A stretch of DNA of 15,982 bases from positions 1 through 15,982 of the forward strand of contig JAICHN010000068.1 of assembly GCA_025924845.1 (NCBI GenBank), in the 5' to 3' direction. Position 1 is the first letter of the stretch. Every line of letters begins with the position of its first letter. The position numbers and the translations under genes are program-made. The notes under the pieces were generated by a model. It was given only the letters and a program-made list of their open reading frames with translations. It searched no databases and was not told where the DNA came from. Shown here piece after piece: positions 1 through 7,329 of the stretch. This stretch comes from Chloroflexota bacterium. Lineage in GTDB: Bacteria; Chloroflexota; UBA5177; JANWHV01.

Positions 1-330
1 AGCGTGGATGATCGTCTTGTTGGTCAGCAGATACATCGTGAGATCGAGCGTGTGCTCGGCCGAGCGGATCGGCTTGGTCAGCCACCGCGTGCCCCCGTGC
101 GGCTCGACATAGACGCTCACCCCGTTCACGCCGTTCCCCAGCGTAGGGCCCGTCGTCGCGCTTACCGCGATGGGGAGGGCGGTGGGTGGATCGGGGGACG
201 CCGCTGATTTGGATCCGCAGCCGCTTGCGAACAGCATGGCCGCGATCACCAGCCAGGCGAGCTGTACTGCCCACCCCGATGAACCGACCGGTCGGCTGGA
301 GTGATGCGCCTGGCGGACGATATCGGTCAT
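1..330 (-). CDS. Phospholipase D-like lipoprotein, N-terminal part (cut by window edge)
   Basis: The minus-strand frame is open from an ATG at 330 to the window edge (110 codons). The N-terminus has a hydrophobic stretch at about residues 22-36 ending in A-S-G-C at Cys38, which fits a lipoprotein signal peptide, although the usual Leu at -3 is Ala. After a Ser/Pro/Thr-rich linker comes VSVYVEPHGG, then IRSAEHTLDLTMYLLTNKTI. This is the typical opening of a PLD-like (PLDc_2) domain, which cleaves phosphodiester bonds with paired HxK motifs. Those motifs would lie beyond the window, so activity cannot be judged. An in-frame TGA lies just upstream and there is no alternative start codon between it and ATG330. 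No clear Shine-Dalgarno sequence precedes the start. The family call rests only on the first strand-helix unit and is moderately sure; surface anchoring is inferred. Confidence 0.6.
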   Translation of the reverse strand, partial: MTDIVRQAHHSSRPVGSSGWAVQLAWLVIAAMLFASGCGSKSAASPDPPTALPIAVSATTGPTLGNGVNGVSVYVEPHGGTRWLTKPIRSAEHTLDLTMYLLTNKTIIHA

Positions 331-408
331 GGGGCGCTCATGGATAGGTATGCTGCCGGGGAACTCCGATCAACGTGGCCTCCGCCCGCGGCCGGATGTG
401 ATCCGGTG

Positions 409-422
409 GGGTGGCGCCACCC
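409..422. repeat. 14-bp perfect palindrome GGGTGGCGCCACCC
   Basis: A perfect inverted repeat without spacer lies about 80 bases upstream of the PLD-like start, in the 199-base gap between that gene and the CPBP gene. It has the size and symmetry of a dimeric repressor site, but no promoter around it is convincing. Function is unknown. Confidence 0.4.
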
Positions 423-470
423 GCACTGAGGAAATGGGCCCCAACCGGCCGCAGCCGTTCGTCCCTGCCA

Positions 471-486
471 GGGGACCACAGTCCCC
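471..486 (-). terminator. Hairpin after the CPBP gene, possible weak terminator
   Basis: GGGGAC and GTCCCC form a perfect 6-bp stem with a 4-base loop, 44 bases past the CPBP stop codon. No T-run follows on the minus strand, so this is at best a weak or factor-assisted terminator, or an mRNA 3'-end stabiliser. The rest of 331-529 holds only the palindrome at 409-422. Confidence 0.3.
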
Positions 487-529
487 GGTTTCTCCCATCC
501 CGCACCCCTCATATGCCGCATCACCGCTG

Positions 530-1324
530 CTAATGAGTGCTCTGGGTGCCGACGTATATGACCAGGATAATCCCATTGTTACAGGCATGGACCAACATGC
601 CGGGGATAAGGGAGCCGCTCCGCTCGAACAGCCAGGCCAGTATATATCCCATGATGGCGAATGGAATGAAAAGAACCAGCGTGAAGTGCATGCCGGCAAA
701 AATCAGCGAGGCGCTCAGGGCCGCCACGCTCACCGGCATGGTTCGCCGGAATGCCTGATACAGCACGCCGCGAAACAGCAACTCCTCGGCCAGGGGAGTG
801 AGCACCACTCCGGTCAGAATGATCAGCACCTCGAGCACCGGCTGATGCGCGGAATTGATGGTGGTGGCGCTGAGTACCTTCGGCCATTGCACGGTAGGGC
901 CGAGTACCGCCACCATCACCCGATACATGATCGTCCAGAGGAAGGTGAGAAAGGCGAAGATGAGCGGCACCACCGCCACCCATTGCCAGCCCACGGAACG
1001 GACGCCGAGCATCCGCCAGGTGCAGTGGTAGCGCTTAATGATCAGCAGGTGAATCAGCCAGAGGAGGAAAAGGAAGAAGGCCAGGGAAACGAGGGCGCTA
1101 ATCGCATCCTTGGTGTTGGAATCTTGCGTATCGGCCGCTTGAAGCTGAAACAGGCCGAGAGTCACGATGAGGGAGGCCAGCAAGAATAGTAAGCCGGCCC
1201 CCAGGATCACGAACGCATCCCGCGCCTTCCATGGCGCGGCGGGACGGCGCGTCGCCGGCAAAGGTAGGGCGGGGCGCGAGCCGATTACCGGCACGCGCCG
1301 CCCGTAGGAGCTGAACATGGACAT
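530..1324 (-). CDS. CPBP family intramembrane glutamic endopeptidase
   Basis: This 264-residue protein is predicted to be strongly hydrophobic with about six to seven membrane segments (for example residues 36-60, 77-97, 117-140, 165-176, 200-232 and 238-258). It carries the three motifs of the CPBP/Abi (CAAX protease, Rce1-like) family: EELLFR at 180-185, FAGMH at 209-213, and HACNN at 246-250. In this family the Glu pair, the two His and the Asn form the intramembrane catalytic site. The substrate is unknown; relatives process prenylated proteins or bacteriocin-type peptides. A cytoplasmic arginine- and proline-rich N-terminus of about 35 residues precedes the first membrane segment. The start at ATG1324 gives MSMFSS; a second ATG two codons later is possible. 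It lies 58 bases after acpP on the same strand and may be the last gene of the housekeeping run. All key residues are visible. Confidence 0.9.
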   Translation of the reverse strand: MSMFSSYGRRVPVIGSRPALPLPATRRPAAPWKARDAFVILGAGLLFLLASLIVTLGLFQLQAADTQDSNTKDAISALVSLAFFLFLLWLIHLLIIKRYHCTWRMLGVRSVGWQWVAVVPLIFAFLTFLWTIMYRVMVAVLGPTVQWPKVLSATTINSAHQPVLEVLIILTGVVLTPLAEELLFRGVLYQAFRRTMPVSVAALSASLIFAGMHFTLVLFIPFAIMGYILAWLFERSGSLIPGMLVHACNNGIILVIYVGTQSTH

Positions 1325-1382
1325 GCCTACCAGTCGCTCCCCCTACCCGGAAATCGGCGTCGTCCGAGGGGTGCCCGCACCT

Positions 1383-1628
1383 CTATTCCGTATGCTCGAG
1401 GATATACTCGATGGCATCGCCTACGGTTTTGATCCCTTCGGCGTCTTCATCGGAAATCTCCAGCTTGAACTCTTCCTCGAGCGACATGATCAACTCGACC
1501 AGATCAAGCGAATCGGCATTGAGGTCTTCCTGGAAGCTCGCGCTCGGCACTACCTGGGGTTCCTCGACCCCCAGCTGTTCCGCGATGATCGGCCGCAATC
1601 GGTCCTCTATGGCCTGCGCGTCTGACAC
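1383..1628 (-). CDS. acpP: Acyl carrier protein
   Basis: An 81-residue acidic protein, normal for ACP. It carries the growing acyl chain on a 4'-phosphopantetheine arm in type II fatty-acid synthesis. The attachment serine is Ser40 in the motif [10 protein letters not shown], and helix III/IV signatures such as [13 protein letters not shown] and TVGDAIEYI follow. The start is a GTG at 1628, chosen because AGGAG lies eight bases upstream and the product opens [11 protein letters not shown], as expected for ACP. It lies 20 bases downstream of nusB in the same direction. Its partner genes fabD and accC lie further upstream in the same run, which makes this the primary fatty-acid ACP rather than one dedicated to secondary metabolism. 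Confidence 0.97.
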   Translation of the reverse strand: MSDAQAIEDRLRPIIAEQLGVEEPQVVPSASFQEDLNADSLDLVELIMSLEEEFKLEISDEDAEGIKTVGDAIEYILEHTE

Positions 1629-1648
1629 TGTCCCTACTCCTCTAATTC

Positions 1649-2089
1649 TTACTCATGGCCGACCGGCATTGCCGACGCGGCCCCGTGCCGCTCGAGCACA
1701 TCGCCCAACACGCCGTTGACAAACCGACTTGAATTGTCGCCGCCGAATTGCTTCGCCAATTCCACCGCCTCGTTGATTGCCACTTTCGCGGGCGTAGCCG
1801 GTACGCGGAGCAATTCGTAGATTGCCAGGCGCAACACCGCGCGGTCTACCGGCGCGATCCGCGGGACAGGGAACAACGGTGCGGACCCTTGCAGCAGGGT
1901 ATCTAGTTCTTCGCGTTCTTGCAAGACGCCCTGTACCAACTCGCGCGCGAAGGACACGGCGGACTCGGTTGCCTGCCGTTCCGCCGCCCATCGGGTTACC
2001 ACCTCCTGGGGATCGTGGTCCACGGCATCGACTTCGTACAACGCCTGGAGGGCGATCACCCGGCCCAGCCGGCGACTGCTGACCGCCAT
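1649..2089 (-). CDS. nusB: Transcription antitermination protein NusB
   Basis: A 146-residue all-helical protein, typical length for NusB. It binds boxA RNA with NusE (S10) and promotes antitermination on rRNA operons. Recognisable parts are the N-terminal [16 protein letters not shown], the central [15 protein letters not shown], and the C-terminal [15 protein letters not shown] with [12 protein letters not shown], which together are diagnostic. The ATG at 2089 shares its A with the TAA stop of the Asp23-family gene (TAATG), so translation is probably coupled to it. The Asp23-nusB pairing is also common in Firmicutes. A short C-terminal tail (residues 134-146) extends past the conserved core. 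Confidence 0.96.
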   Translation of the reverse strand: MAVSSRRLGRVIALQALYEVDAVDHDPQEVVTRWAAERQATESAVSFARELVQGVLQEREELDTLLQGSAPLFPVPRIAPVDRAVLRLAIYELLRVPATPAKVAINEAVELAKQFGGDNSSRFVNGVLGDVLERHGAASAMPVGHE

Positions 2090-2421
2090 TATTCCACCCC
2101 CTGGATGTAGACGTTGATCGCGCGCACCGTCATCCCCAACATCTCGTGTACCGCCTGGACTACTGCTCGCTGCACCTCATTGCCTACCGCTACCATGTTC
2201 GCCCCGTGCGCCACCACCACGTAGAGACTTGCCTGCACCGCGTTGTCACGTACCCTCACCTGCACGCCGCGCGTCAATTCCGGGGTGGAGCGGTGCGGCA
2301 GCCGTCCCCGCGGCGTCTCCGCCATGGCCCGGATGCCGTGTACCGACCGCGCGGTCAACTGCACGATGGTAGCCAGCACCTCGGGCGCGATGCGAATCGT
2401 GCCCGCCGATTCGGTCATCAC
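2089..2421 (-). CDS. Asp23/Gls24 family envelope stress response protein
   Basis: A 110-residue protein of the Asp23 (DUF322) family. The opening GTIRIAPEVLATIVQLTARSV matches the family start, where a first strand and helix lead to a conserved Gly-Ile, here VHGI. The second half is VQVRVRDNAVQASLYVVVAHG, then EVQRAVVQAVHEMLGM and VRAINVYIQGV, the family's C-terminal strand. Members are membrane-associated, cell-envelope-linked proteins of unclear biochemistry. The start may be GTG2421 or the adjacent ATG2418; GAGGAGG lies seven bases before the GTG, which also overlaps the accC stop, so coupling is likely. Its position between accC and nusB matches the accB-accC-asp23-nusB order found in many Gram-positives, but accB is absent here. 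Confidence 0.9.
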   Translation of the reverse strand: MMTESAGTIRIAPEVLATIVQLTARSVHGIRAMAETPRGRLPHRSTPELTRGVQVRVRDNAVQASLYVVVAHGANMVAVGNEVQRAVVQAVHEMLGMTVRAINVYIQGVE

Positions 2422-3797
2422 CCCTGTACCTCCTCGACACCGTCCACCGTATCGGCCCGATCGGCCGCGGGCATCGTCTCCAGGTAGCGGGTATGGATAG
2501 CCCCGCTCCGGAAATTAGGGTCGGCCATAATACGGCGTTGAAACGGGATCAACGTGGTCACTCCCTCGATGCGGAACTCCGCCAGTGCCCGCTCCATCCG
2601 GGCAATCGCCTCGGTGCGATCCTTTCCCCAGGTCAAGAGTTTCGCCAGCAACGAGTCATAGTACACCGGAACCGTGTAACCGGCATAGAGGTGTGATTCT
2701 ACTCGCACTCCCGGCCCACCCGGCGCCAGGTACTCGCTTACCGTACCGAACCGTGGTTGGAAGTCATCCTCGGCGCTCTCCGCCGTGATTCGACATTCAA
2801 TCGCATGCCCTCGCAGCGTAACATCCTGCTGCTTGATACTCAAGCGTTCACCCGACGCTACCAGAATCTGTTCGGTGACCAGGTCAACGCCGGTTAAAAG
2901 CTCGGTGACGCCATGCTCTACCTGTATGCGCGTATTCATCTCACTGAAGTACGCGTGCCCGTCCGCCCAGAGTAACTCCAGGGTCCCGGCGTTCTGGGAG
3001 CCGATGCCGGCCGCGCCGGCGGCGGCAAGGCGGCCCAGCTCGGCCCGCTCTTTGGCGCTCAGCGCGCTCGGCCCCTCCTCGACCACCTTTTGGTGACGAC
3101 GCTGCAAGGAGCAGTCGCGATCGCCCAGATGGATCACCGATCCGTGCCGATCGGCCATGATCTGAATTTCGACATGGCGGCAACGTGCCAGGTATTTCTC
3201 CAGATACAGGGCGCCGTTGCCGAACGCGGCCAGCGCTTCCGCCTGGGCGGTCATATACTCCAGGGTAAGGCCGGCTTCGTCGTTGGCCACCCGGATGCCG
3301 CGCCCGCCGCCGCCCGCCACCGCCTTGAGGATGACGGGAAAGCCGATCTCCGCCGCCAGCGCCTGCGCTTCCTCCAGGCCGCGCAAGGGAGCATCGCTTC
3401 CCGGCAGTACCTCCAGGCCGGCGCGCCGCATTTCCTGGCGAGCCAGCGCCTTATTACTCATGGTCCCGATCACCTGCGCGGGCGGTCCGATGAAGATCAG
3501 ATCGCATTTCTCGCAGATCTCCGCGAAATACTCATTCTCGGCCAGGAAGCCGGTGCCGGGATGAATCGCGTCGCATTCCTTGATCAGCGCCGCCGTGATC
3601 AGGTTAGGGATATTCAGGTAGCTTTTACCGGGCGGGGCGGGGCCGATGCATATGGTCTCGTCCGCCAACCGCGCGGGCAGAGAGGCGCGATCCACATCGG
3701 AGTGCGCGAGTACCGTGCGCACCCCCAGATCGCGGCAGGCGCGGATGATGCGGAGCGCGACCTCGCCCCGATTCGCGATGAGCACCTTCTGAATCAC
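2418..3797 (-). CDS. accC: Biotin carboxylase subunit of acetyl-CoA carboxylase
   Basis: This 459-residue protein matches the family length and performs the ATP- and bicarbonate-dependent carboxylation of biotin on BCCP, the first half of malonyl-CoA formation. The order is N-terminal KVLIANRGEVALRIIRA, the ATP-grasp glycine loop AGGGGRGI at 161-168, RRHQK at 233-237, MNTRIQVEH at 287-295 with the catalytic Arg290 and Glu294, and ECRI at 334-337. Unusual substitutions are Gly296 where QVEHP is standard, and Thr82 where HPGYGF is standard. The catalytic residues are intact, so it should be active. The start is a GTG at 3797, nine bases after the fabD stop, with GGAG about 13 bases upstream. 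No accB is adjacent. A carboxylase for another acyl-CoA or pyruvate is a less likely reading given the neighbours. Confidence 0.93.
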   Translation of the reverse strand: MIQKVLIANRGEVALRIIRACRDLGVRTVLAHSDVDRASLPARLADETICIGPAPPGKSYLNIPNLITAALIKECDAIHPGTGFLAENEYFAEICEKCDLIFIGPPAQVIGTMSNKALARQEMRRAGLEVLPGSDAPLRGLEEAQALAAEIGFPVILKAVAGGGGRGIRVANDEAGLTLEYMTAQAEALAAFGNGALYLEKYLARCRHVEIQIMADRHGSVIHLGDRDCSLQRRHQKVVEEGPSALSAKERAELGRLAAAGAAGIGSQNAGTLELLWADGHAYFSEMNTRIQVEHGVTELLTGVDLVTEQILVASGERLSIKQQDVTLRGHAIECRITAESAEDDFQPRFGTVSEYLAPGGPGVRVESHLYAGYTVPVYYDSLLAKLLTWGKDRTEAIARMERALAEFRIEGVTTLIPFQRRIMADPNFRSGAIHTRYLETMPAADRADTVDGVEEVQG

Positions 3798-3806
3798 GAT
3801 AGAATT

Positions 3807-4784
3807 CTACTCCGCCGCGTCGATCAACGATCCGATGGCCAGGGTCACGCACCCCGGCACGATCCGCCCCGCCAGGCCGGCCATCACGTTGCCTGGGCCG
3901 CTGTCCACCCATAGTTCGGGCGCGGGCAGGGCCAGGGCGCGCACCGACTCCGCCCAGCGTACCGGCGCCATGATCTGGCGGATCAACTCGGCGCGAATGT
4001 CCTCGGCCGTACCAAGCGGCGCCGCTGTGCTGTTGGCGATCACGGGGAAACGGCAAGGGGCGAGCGGCACCCGAGCCACGGCCTCCGCCAGAGCGTCTAC
4101 CGCCGAGGCCATGAGCGGCGAGTGGAAAGCGCCGGCGACCTTGAGTGGTATGGCCCGCTTCGCGCCCTGGGCGCGTGCCGCCGCCGCCGCTCGTTCGAGC
4201 GCGGCTAGGCCGCCTGAGATTACTTGCTGCTCGGTCGAGTTGTCGTTAGCGAGGACCACGATCTCACCCTCACCCTGATCGGGCCGGGATACCTCGGCGC
4301 AAATCGCCTCTACGCGCGGCCGATCGATGCCCAGCAGCACGGTCATCCCACCCGCCGTCCGATCCGCCGCGTCCTGCATCAGCCGCCCCCGCAACGCCAC
4401 CAAACGGGCGGCATCCTCAACGCTCAGGGCGCTCGCTGCCGTGAGGGCGGTATATTCGCCCAGGCTGTGACCGGCGGCGCCCACTATCTCGTCCTCGCGC
4501 CCGTCGGCCTCACGCCACGCCTGGTAAATCGCCAGGCTGCACGCAAAGACGGCGGGCTGCTGCACGCGCGTCTCTTGCAGACGCTCGGCGGGCCCCTCAA
4601 AGCAGAGTCGGCTGATCGACTCGCCGATCGCCGCGTCCACGCGAGCGAATATCGCCGCCGCGGCAGGGAAACGCGCAACGGCCAGGCGTCCCATACCTAC
4701 GTATTGGGACGCCTGGCCGGGAAAGAGCAACGCACTCCGACGTGCCGCCGTCCGCGCGCCGTCCGGCACGCGCGCCGCGGTCAT
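3807..4784 (-). CDS. fabD: Malonyl-CoA:ACP transacylase
   Basis: A 325-residue protein that moves malonyl groups from CoA to ACP for chain elongation. It shows LLFPGQASQYVGMG at about 19-32 with the oxyanion Gln24, the nucleophile elbow GHSLGE with Ser107, the conserved Arg in ALRGRLMQ (Arg132), and the catalytic His221 in VAGAFHSPLM. Relative to E. coli FabD it carries an extra Ala/Arg-rich leader of roughly 15 residues before the first strand. The ATG at 4784 overlaps the rpmF stop (ATGA), so translational coupling supports this start. It precedes accC by nine bases. With acpP downstream, the cluster covers malonyl supply and carrier, but the condensing enzyme and reductase are elsewhere. 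Confidence 0.96.
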   Translation of the reverse strand: MTAARVPDGARTAARRSALLFPGQASQYVGMGRLAVARFPAAAAIFARVDAAIGESISRLCFEGPAERLQETRVQQPAVFACSLAIYQAWREADGREDEIVGAAGHSLGEYTALTAASALSVEDAARLVALRGRLMQDAADRTAGGMTVLLGIDRPRVEAICAEVSRPDQGEGEIVVLANDNSTEQQVISGGLAALERAAAAARAQGAKRAIPLKVAGAFHSPLMASAVDALAEAVARVPLAPCRFPVIANSTAAPLGTAEDIRAELIRQIMAPVRWAESVRALALPAPELWVDSGPGNVMAGLAGRIVPGCVTLAIGSLIDAAE

Positions 4785-4999
4785 CGTTCCTGGGAGCCCC
4801 CGCGCGCGTTCGCGCTCTTATCCTTGAACTCGATGTACTGGCGGCCCTTATAGGTGCCGCAGGTAGGGCATACGCGATGGCGCACCTTGGGCTGACGGCA
4901 CTGCCGACAGACGTTTAGTTCCGCCAACTTAAGGCGCAAATGCTGCCTACGGTCGCCCTGCCGGGCGCGGGACGTACGTTTCTTCGGTACGGCCGGCAT
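4781..4999 (-). CDS. rpmF: Large ribosomal subunit protein bL32
   Basis: A 72-residue basic protein with the L32 hallmark opening MPAVPKKRTSRARQGDRR and two CxxC knuckles (CRQC at 31-34 and CPTC at 44-47), the zinc-binding form of bL32. The ending YIEFKDKSANARGGSQER is slightly long. A GAGGAGG ribosome binding site lies just upstream of ATG4999. Pairing with DUF177 upstream and fabD downstream is a classic bacterial arrangement. The 110-base gap to DUF177 (5000-5109) holds no other gene; I saw no convincing promoter in it. Confidence 0.97.
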   Translation of the reverse strand: MPAVPKKRTSRARQGDRRQHLRLKLAELNVCRQCRQPKVRHRVCPTCGTYKGRQYIEFKDKSANARGGSQER

Positions 5000-5109
5000 G
5001 ATTCCTCCTCGGCTAGTGCCGGCACGCCGCGGACTGGGCGCCCCGGCGGTTGGACACAGACTATTACGCGCACCTAACCGACACGACGAGGTGCAAGACC
5101 ATCAGTGTA

Positions 5110-5631
5110 TCAGTTTAGCAGGCTGCGTAAAGCGGCAAAGGGCCGGTTGCCCTCTTCGTCCGCCACGCAGGTGCATGGGCGGAGGTTGCGGTTACCGCCG
5201 CAGATGGGGCAGAGGCCCGCGCAGGAGGGCTTGCAGATGGGCTGAATGGGCAGGCCGGCCAGGATATTCTGGCGAAGCGCCTCGGTAAGGTCGAGAATGT
5301 GATTGCCGTCGATCGTGAAAGTCAAGTCGTCCTCGGGCGGCGGCAACGGCGCTCCGGTATGTACCTCGATCGAAGGGGCGAACTCCTCCTCGAAATGAAC
5401 CTTGATCGCCGCCTCGTACGGCTCGACGCAGCGCCCGCATTCCAGGATCACCGTACCCTCGGCGTCGCCGCGCGCCAGAATGCCCGTATCGATGCGGTCG
5501 AGACGAACCTGCCCGCCCGTCAAGTGTACTGTGCGCTCATCATCCAGATGTAGTGGCTGGTCGGTGTCGATTGGATAACTCCGCGTGGTGCCCACCGGCC
5601 ACTTCAACAGTTGGGCCACATTAATTTGCAT
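5110..5631 (-). CDS. DUF177/YceD family protein
   Basis: A 173-residue protein of the YceD/DUF177 family, which in many bacteria lies directly before rpmF. In plants and E. coli relatives it is linked to 23S rRNA accumulation; the biochemistry is not settled. It shows the family CGRC at 65-68 and a second cysteine set, CKPSC at 133-137, CPIC at 141-144 and C153/C155, which could bind zinc. The middle region EEEFAP and the ILDLTEALRQNILAGLP segment are also family-typical. The start ATG5631 has GGGAGG about 11 bases upstream. It lies 43 bases after the coiled-coil gene in the same direction. Confidence 0.92.
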   Translation of the reverse strand: MQINVAQLLKWPVGTTRSYPIDTDQPLHLDDERTVHLTGGQVRLDRIDTGILARGDAEGTVILECGRCVEPYEAAIKVHFEEEFAPSIEVHTGAPLPPPEDDLTFTIDGNHILDLTEALRQNILAGLPIQPICKPSCAGLCPICGGNRNLRPCTCVADEEGNRPFAALRSLLN

Positions 5632-5674
5632 GGGAAACGTACCTCCCGGGATCCCGCGGCTAGCTACGCGACGC

Positions 5675-6160
5675 CTACTCTACCGGCGCCGGTTCGGCAC
5701 GCAGGGCACTTATGCCATTGCGTACCGTGTGCAGGGTATTGGTTAACTGGGTTTCCAAGCCCACCAGGCTATTCAAGGCATACTCGTCGGCCCGGCCGCG
5801 AATCTCGATCGCCTCCTGGTTGGCATCGTCAAGTAAACGGCGAGCCTCCCGCTCCGCGGTTCGGTACAGGCCCTGTTCCTGCACCATTTCCAGAGCCTGC
5901 GCCTGCGCCTGCGCGATCAGCCGCTCGGATTCCGCTTTCGACTCGCTCAGCATCGTGTCACGTTCGCGCAGCACCTGCTGGGCCTCGCGCATCTGCTCGG
6001 GAACATTTTCCCGAATACTCTCGATCAATTCCTGGATTTCGTTCTCGTCCACCATGCACCGCGAGGTGCCCGGCATATGCCAGCCGGAGCGAACGGCCTC
6101 TTCCAGGCGATCCAGTAAATGTAAAATGTCTATCGGATAGCCTCCTTTTCCACGGACCAA
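5675..6160 (-). CDS. Coiled-coil protein of unknown function between coaD and DUF177
   Basis: A mostly helical, heptad-rich protein of 152-161 residues. The segment IDILHLLDRLEEAV resembles the opening of a small family found beside coaD/DUF177 genes in Gram-positive and Chloroflexota genomes and often mislabelled as an ATP synthase b-like subunit. A long coiled coil with Ala/Glu/Gln/Arg content runs from about residue 45 to 125, followed by GLETQLTNTLHTVRNGISAL. No enzyme motif or membrane segment is visible; a structural or division-related role is possible but only a guess. The reading frame opens at a TTG at 6160. However, a strong AAAAGGAGG lies inside that version, seven bases before an ATA codon at 6133, exactly where relatives start with MDIL. 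The true start may therefore be AUA at 6133. Confidence 0.8.
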   Translation of the reverse strand: MVRGKGGYPIDILHLLDRLEEAVRSGWHMPGTSRCMVDENEIQELIESIRENVPEQMREAQQVLRERDTMLSESKAESERLIAQAQAQALEMVQEQGLYRTAEREARRLLDDANQEAIEIRGRADEYALNSLVGLETQLTNTLHTVRNGISALRAEPAPVE

Positions 6161-6183
6161 CCCATCTACCGGTCGACCCGCGC

Positions 6184-6663
6184 TTACCGCTTCGGCACGT
6201 TGGCCAGGCGCGACAGTACGGGCGCCGGAACCAGACCGGCTACGTTCCCCCCCAGCAGGGCAATCTCCTTGATCCGACTAGAACTGATGAACGTGAACTG
6301 CCCGCTTCCAATCAGGCAGATCGTTTCCAGTGACGGAGCAAGCATCCGGTTGGCGAGGGCCATCTGGAATTCCCCATCAAAGTCCGAACCGGATCGAAGG
6401 CCGCGCACCACTGCTTCCGCGCCGATTCCTACCGCATATTCTACCATTAGCCCGCTGAATCCCTCTACGCGAGCGTTGGTAAGATGGGCCGTGGATTCTT
6501 GAGCCATGGCGATGCGCTCCTCCCAGGAAAAGAGCACCCGCTTATCCGGATTGCGATAGACGGCAATCACCACTTCGTCAAACAGCGCGCAGGCCCGCGC
6601 GGCGAGGTCCAGGTGTCCATTGGTGATCGGATCAAAACTGGCGGGGAAGACAGCGCGCCTCAA
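6184..6663 (-). CDS. coaD: Phosphopantetheine adenylyltransferase
   Basis: A 159-residue nucleotidyltransferase, the standard length for bacterial CoaD. It transfers AMP from ATP to 4'-phosphopantetheine, the penultimate step of CoA synthesis. It shows the family opening FPASFDPITNGHLDLA with the T/HxGH motif (TNGH), YRNPDKRVLFSWEERI, the AVVRGLRSGSDFDGEFQMA block, and the ISSSRIKEIA motif that binds ATP phosphates. The start is a TTG at 6663 overlapping the rsmD stop (TTGA); it places the MRRAVFP start exactly where relatives begin. A purine-rich AGGGGGTGAGG stretch lies just upstream. CoA supply for ACP loading fits the fatty-acid genes of the same run. Confidence 0.96.
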   Translation of the reverse strand: MRRAVFPASFDPITNGHLDLAARACALFDEVVIAVYRNPDKRVLFSWEERIAMAQESTAHLTNARVEGFSGLMVEYAVGIGAEAVVRGLRSGSDFDGEFQMALANRMLAPSLETICLIGSGQFTFISSSRIKEIALLGGNVAGLVPAPVLSRLANVPKR

Positions 6664-7220
6664 TCCTCACCCCCTTCTTCCCTTCGCTGCCAGAAACTGA
6701 TCGCGCTGTCGCCGTAGCCCCGCGTCCGCACGAAGCGAAGCGGTCCGGCGTCGCCCGGTACCGCCATCCGCGGACTATGCTCCAGCATCACGATACCTGC
6801 CCGCGCGCTCAGCCGATGCAGGGCTGGGGCGCCAATCAAGGCAGTCCCCTCGGCATCCATGTAGGGTGGATCCATCAGTATTAAATCATACGGCCCAGAG
6901 AGTGTCGAGAGCACTTGGTGTACCGACCCCAGAATTGGCCGCCCCCGCTCGGCCAGGTGAACCCGCGCCAGGTTTTCGCGGATGATCGCGCACAGGGCGG
7001 CTCGGCGCTCCACGAAATCGCAGGAGACGGCCCCTCGGCTGAGCGCCTCGATGCCCAGGGCGCCCGTGCCGGCATAGAGGTCAAGCACCCGCGCCTCTTC
7101 CGTGTAGGGCGCCAGCACGTTGAACACGGCCTCGCGTACCTTATCGGCCGTGGCCCGTGTCGCCCGATCCGGCGGCCCTTTCAGATGAGCGCCGCGTGCC
7201 TCACCGCCGATTACCCGCAT
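6660..7220 (-). CDS. rsmD: 16S rRNA (guanine966-N2)-methyltransferase
   Basis: A 186-residue class I SAM methyltransferase that modifies G966 of 16S rRNA. It begins MRVIGGEARGAHLKGPP, shows the RATADKVREAVFNVL helix, the SAM-binding DLYAGTGALGIEALSRGA, and the catalytic DPPY, all typical of RsmD. The frame could extend upstream to a TTG at 7250, but ATG7220 is preferred: AAGGAAA lies seven bases before it and relatives start with MRVIGG. The gene overlaps coaD by four bases; the rsmD-coaD pair is widespread. It is the first gene of the minus-strand run and diverges from the alpha/beta-hydrolase gene. I found no clear minus-strand promoter upstream of it. Confidence 0.94.
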   Translation of the reverse strand: MRVIGGEARGAHLKGPPDRATRATADKVREAVFNVLAPYTEEARVLDLYAGTGALGIEALSRGAVSCDFVERRAALCAIIRENLARVHLAERGRPILGSVHQVLSTLSGPYDLILMDPPYMDAEGTALIGAPALHRLSARAGIVMLEHSPRMAVPGDAGPLRFVRTRGYGDSAISFWQRREEGGED

Positions 7221-7256
7221 CGATTTTCCTTGGTTTAGGGGAAGGACCAATCATTC

Positions 7257-7286
7257 TTGACGCAAGCTCAATCCTGAGTGTACAAC
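7257..7286 (+). promoter_or_regulatory. Sigma70-type promoter for the alpha/beta-hydrolase gene
   Basis: TTGACG at 7257-7262 and TACAAC at 7281-7286 are separated by 18 bases and match the -35 (5/6) and -10 (4/6) consensus. It lies about 45 bases before the ATG at 7330 in the divergent gap with rsmD. Confidence 0.5.
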
Positions 7287-7329
7287 CGGCAAGGGGTAGG
7301 CAAGGCCCTAGAGAGAGGCGGACGCACGT

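Noticed and set aside
329..1189. A 286-codon plus-strand open frame opposite the CPBP protease gene
   Set aside because: Its product is rich in His, Gln, Arg and Glu without any fold or motif. It mirrors a membrane protein gene whose motifs are clear, so it is a shadow frame.
7221..7250. An upstream TTG start for rsmD giving ten extra residues
   Set aside because: ATG7220 has a better ribosome binding site and gives the family-typical MRVIGG start.
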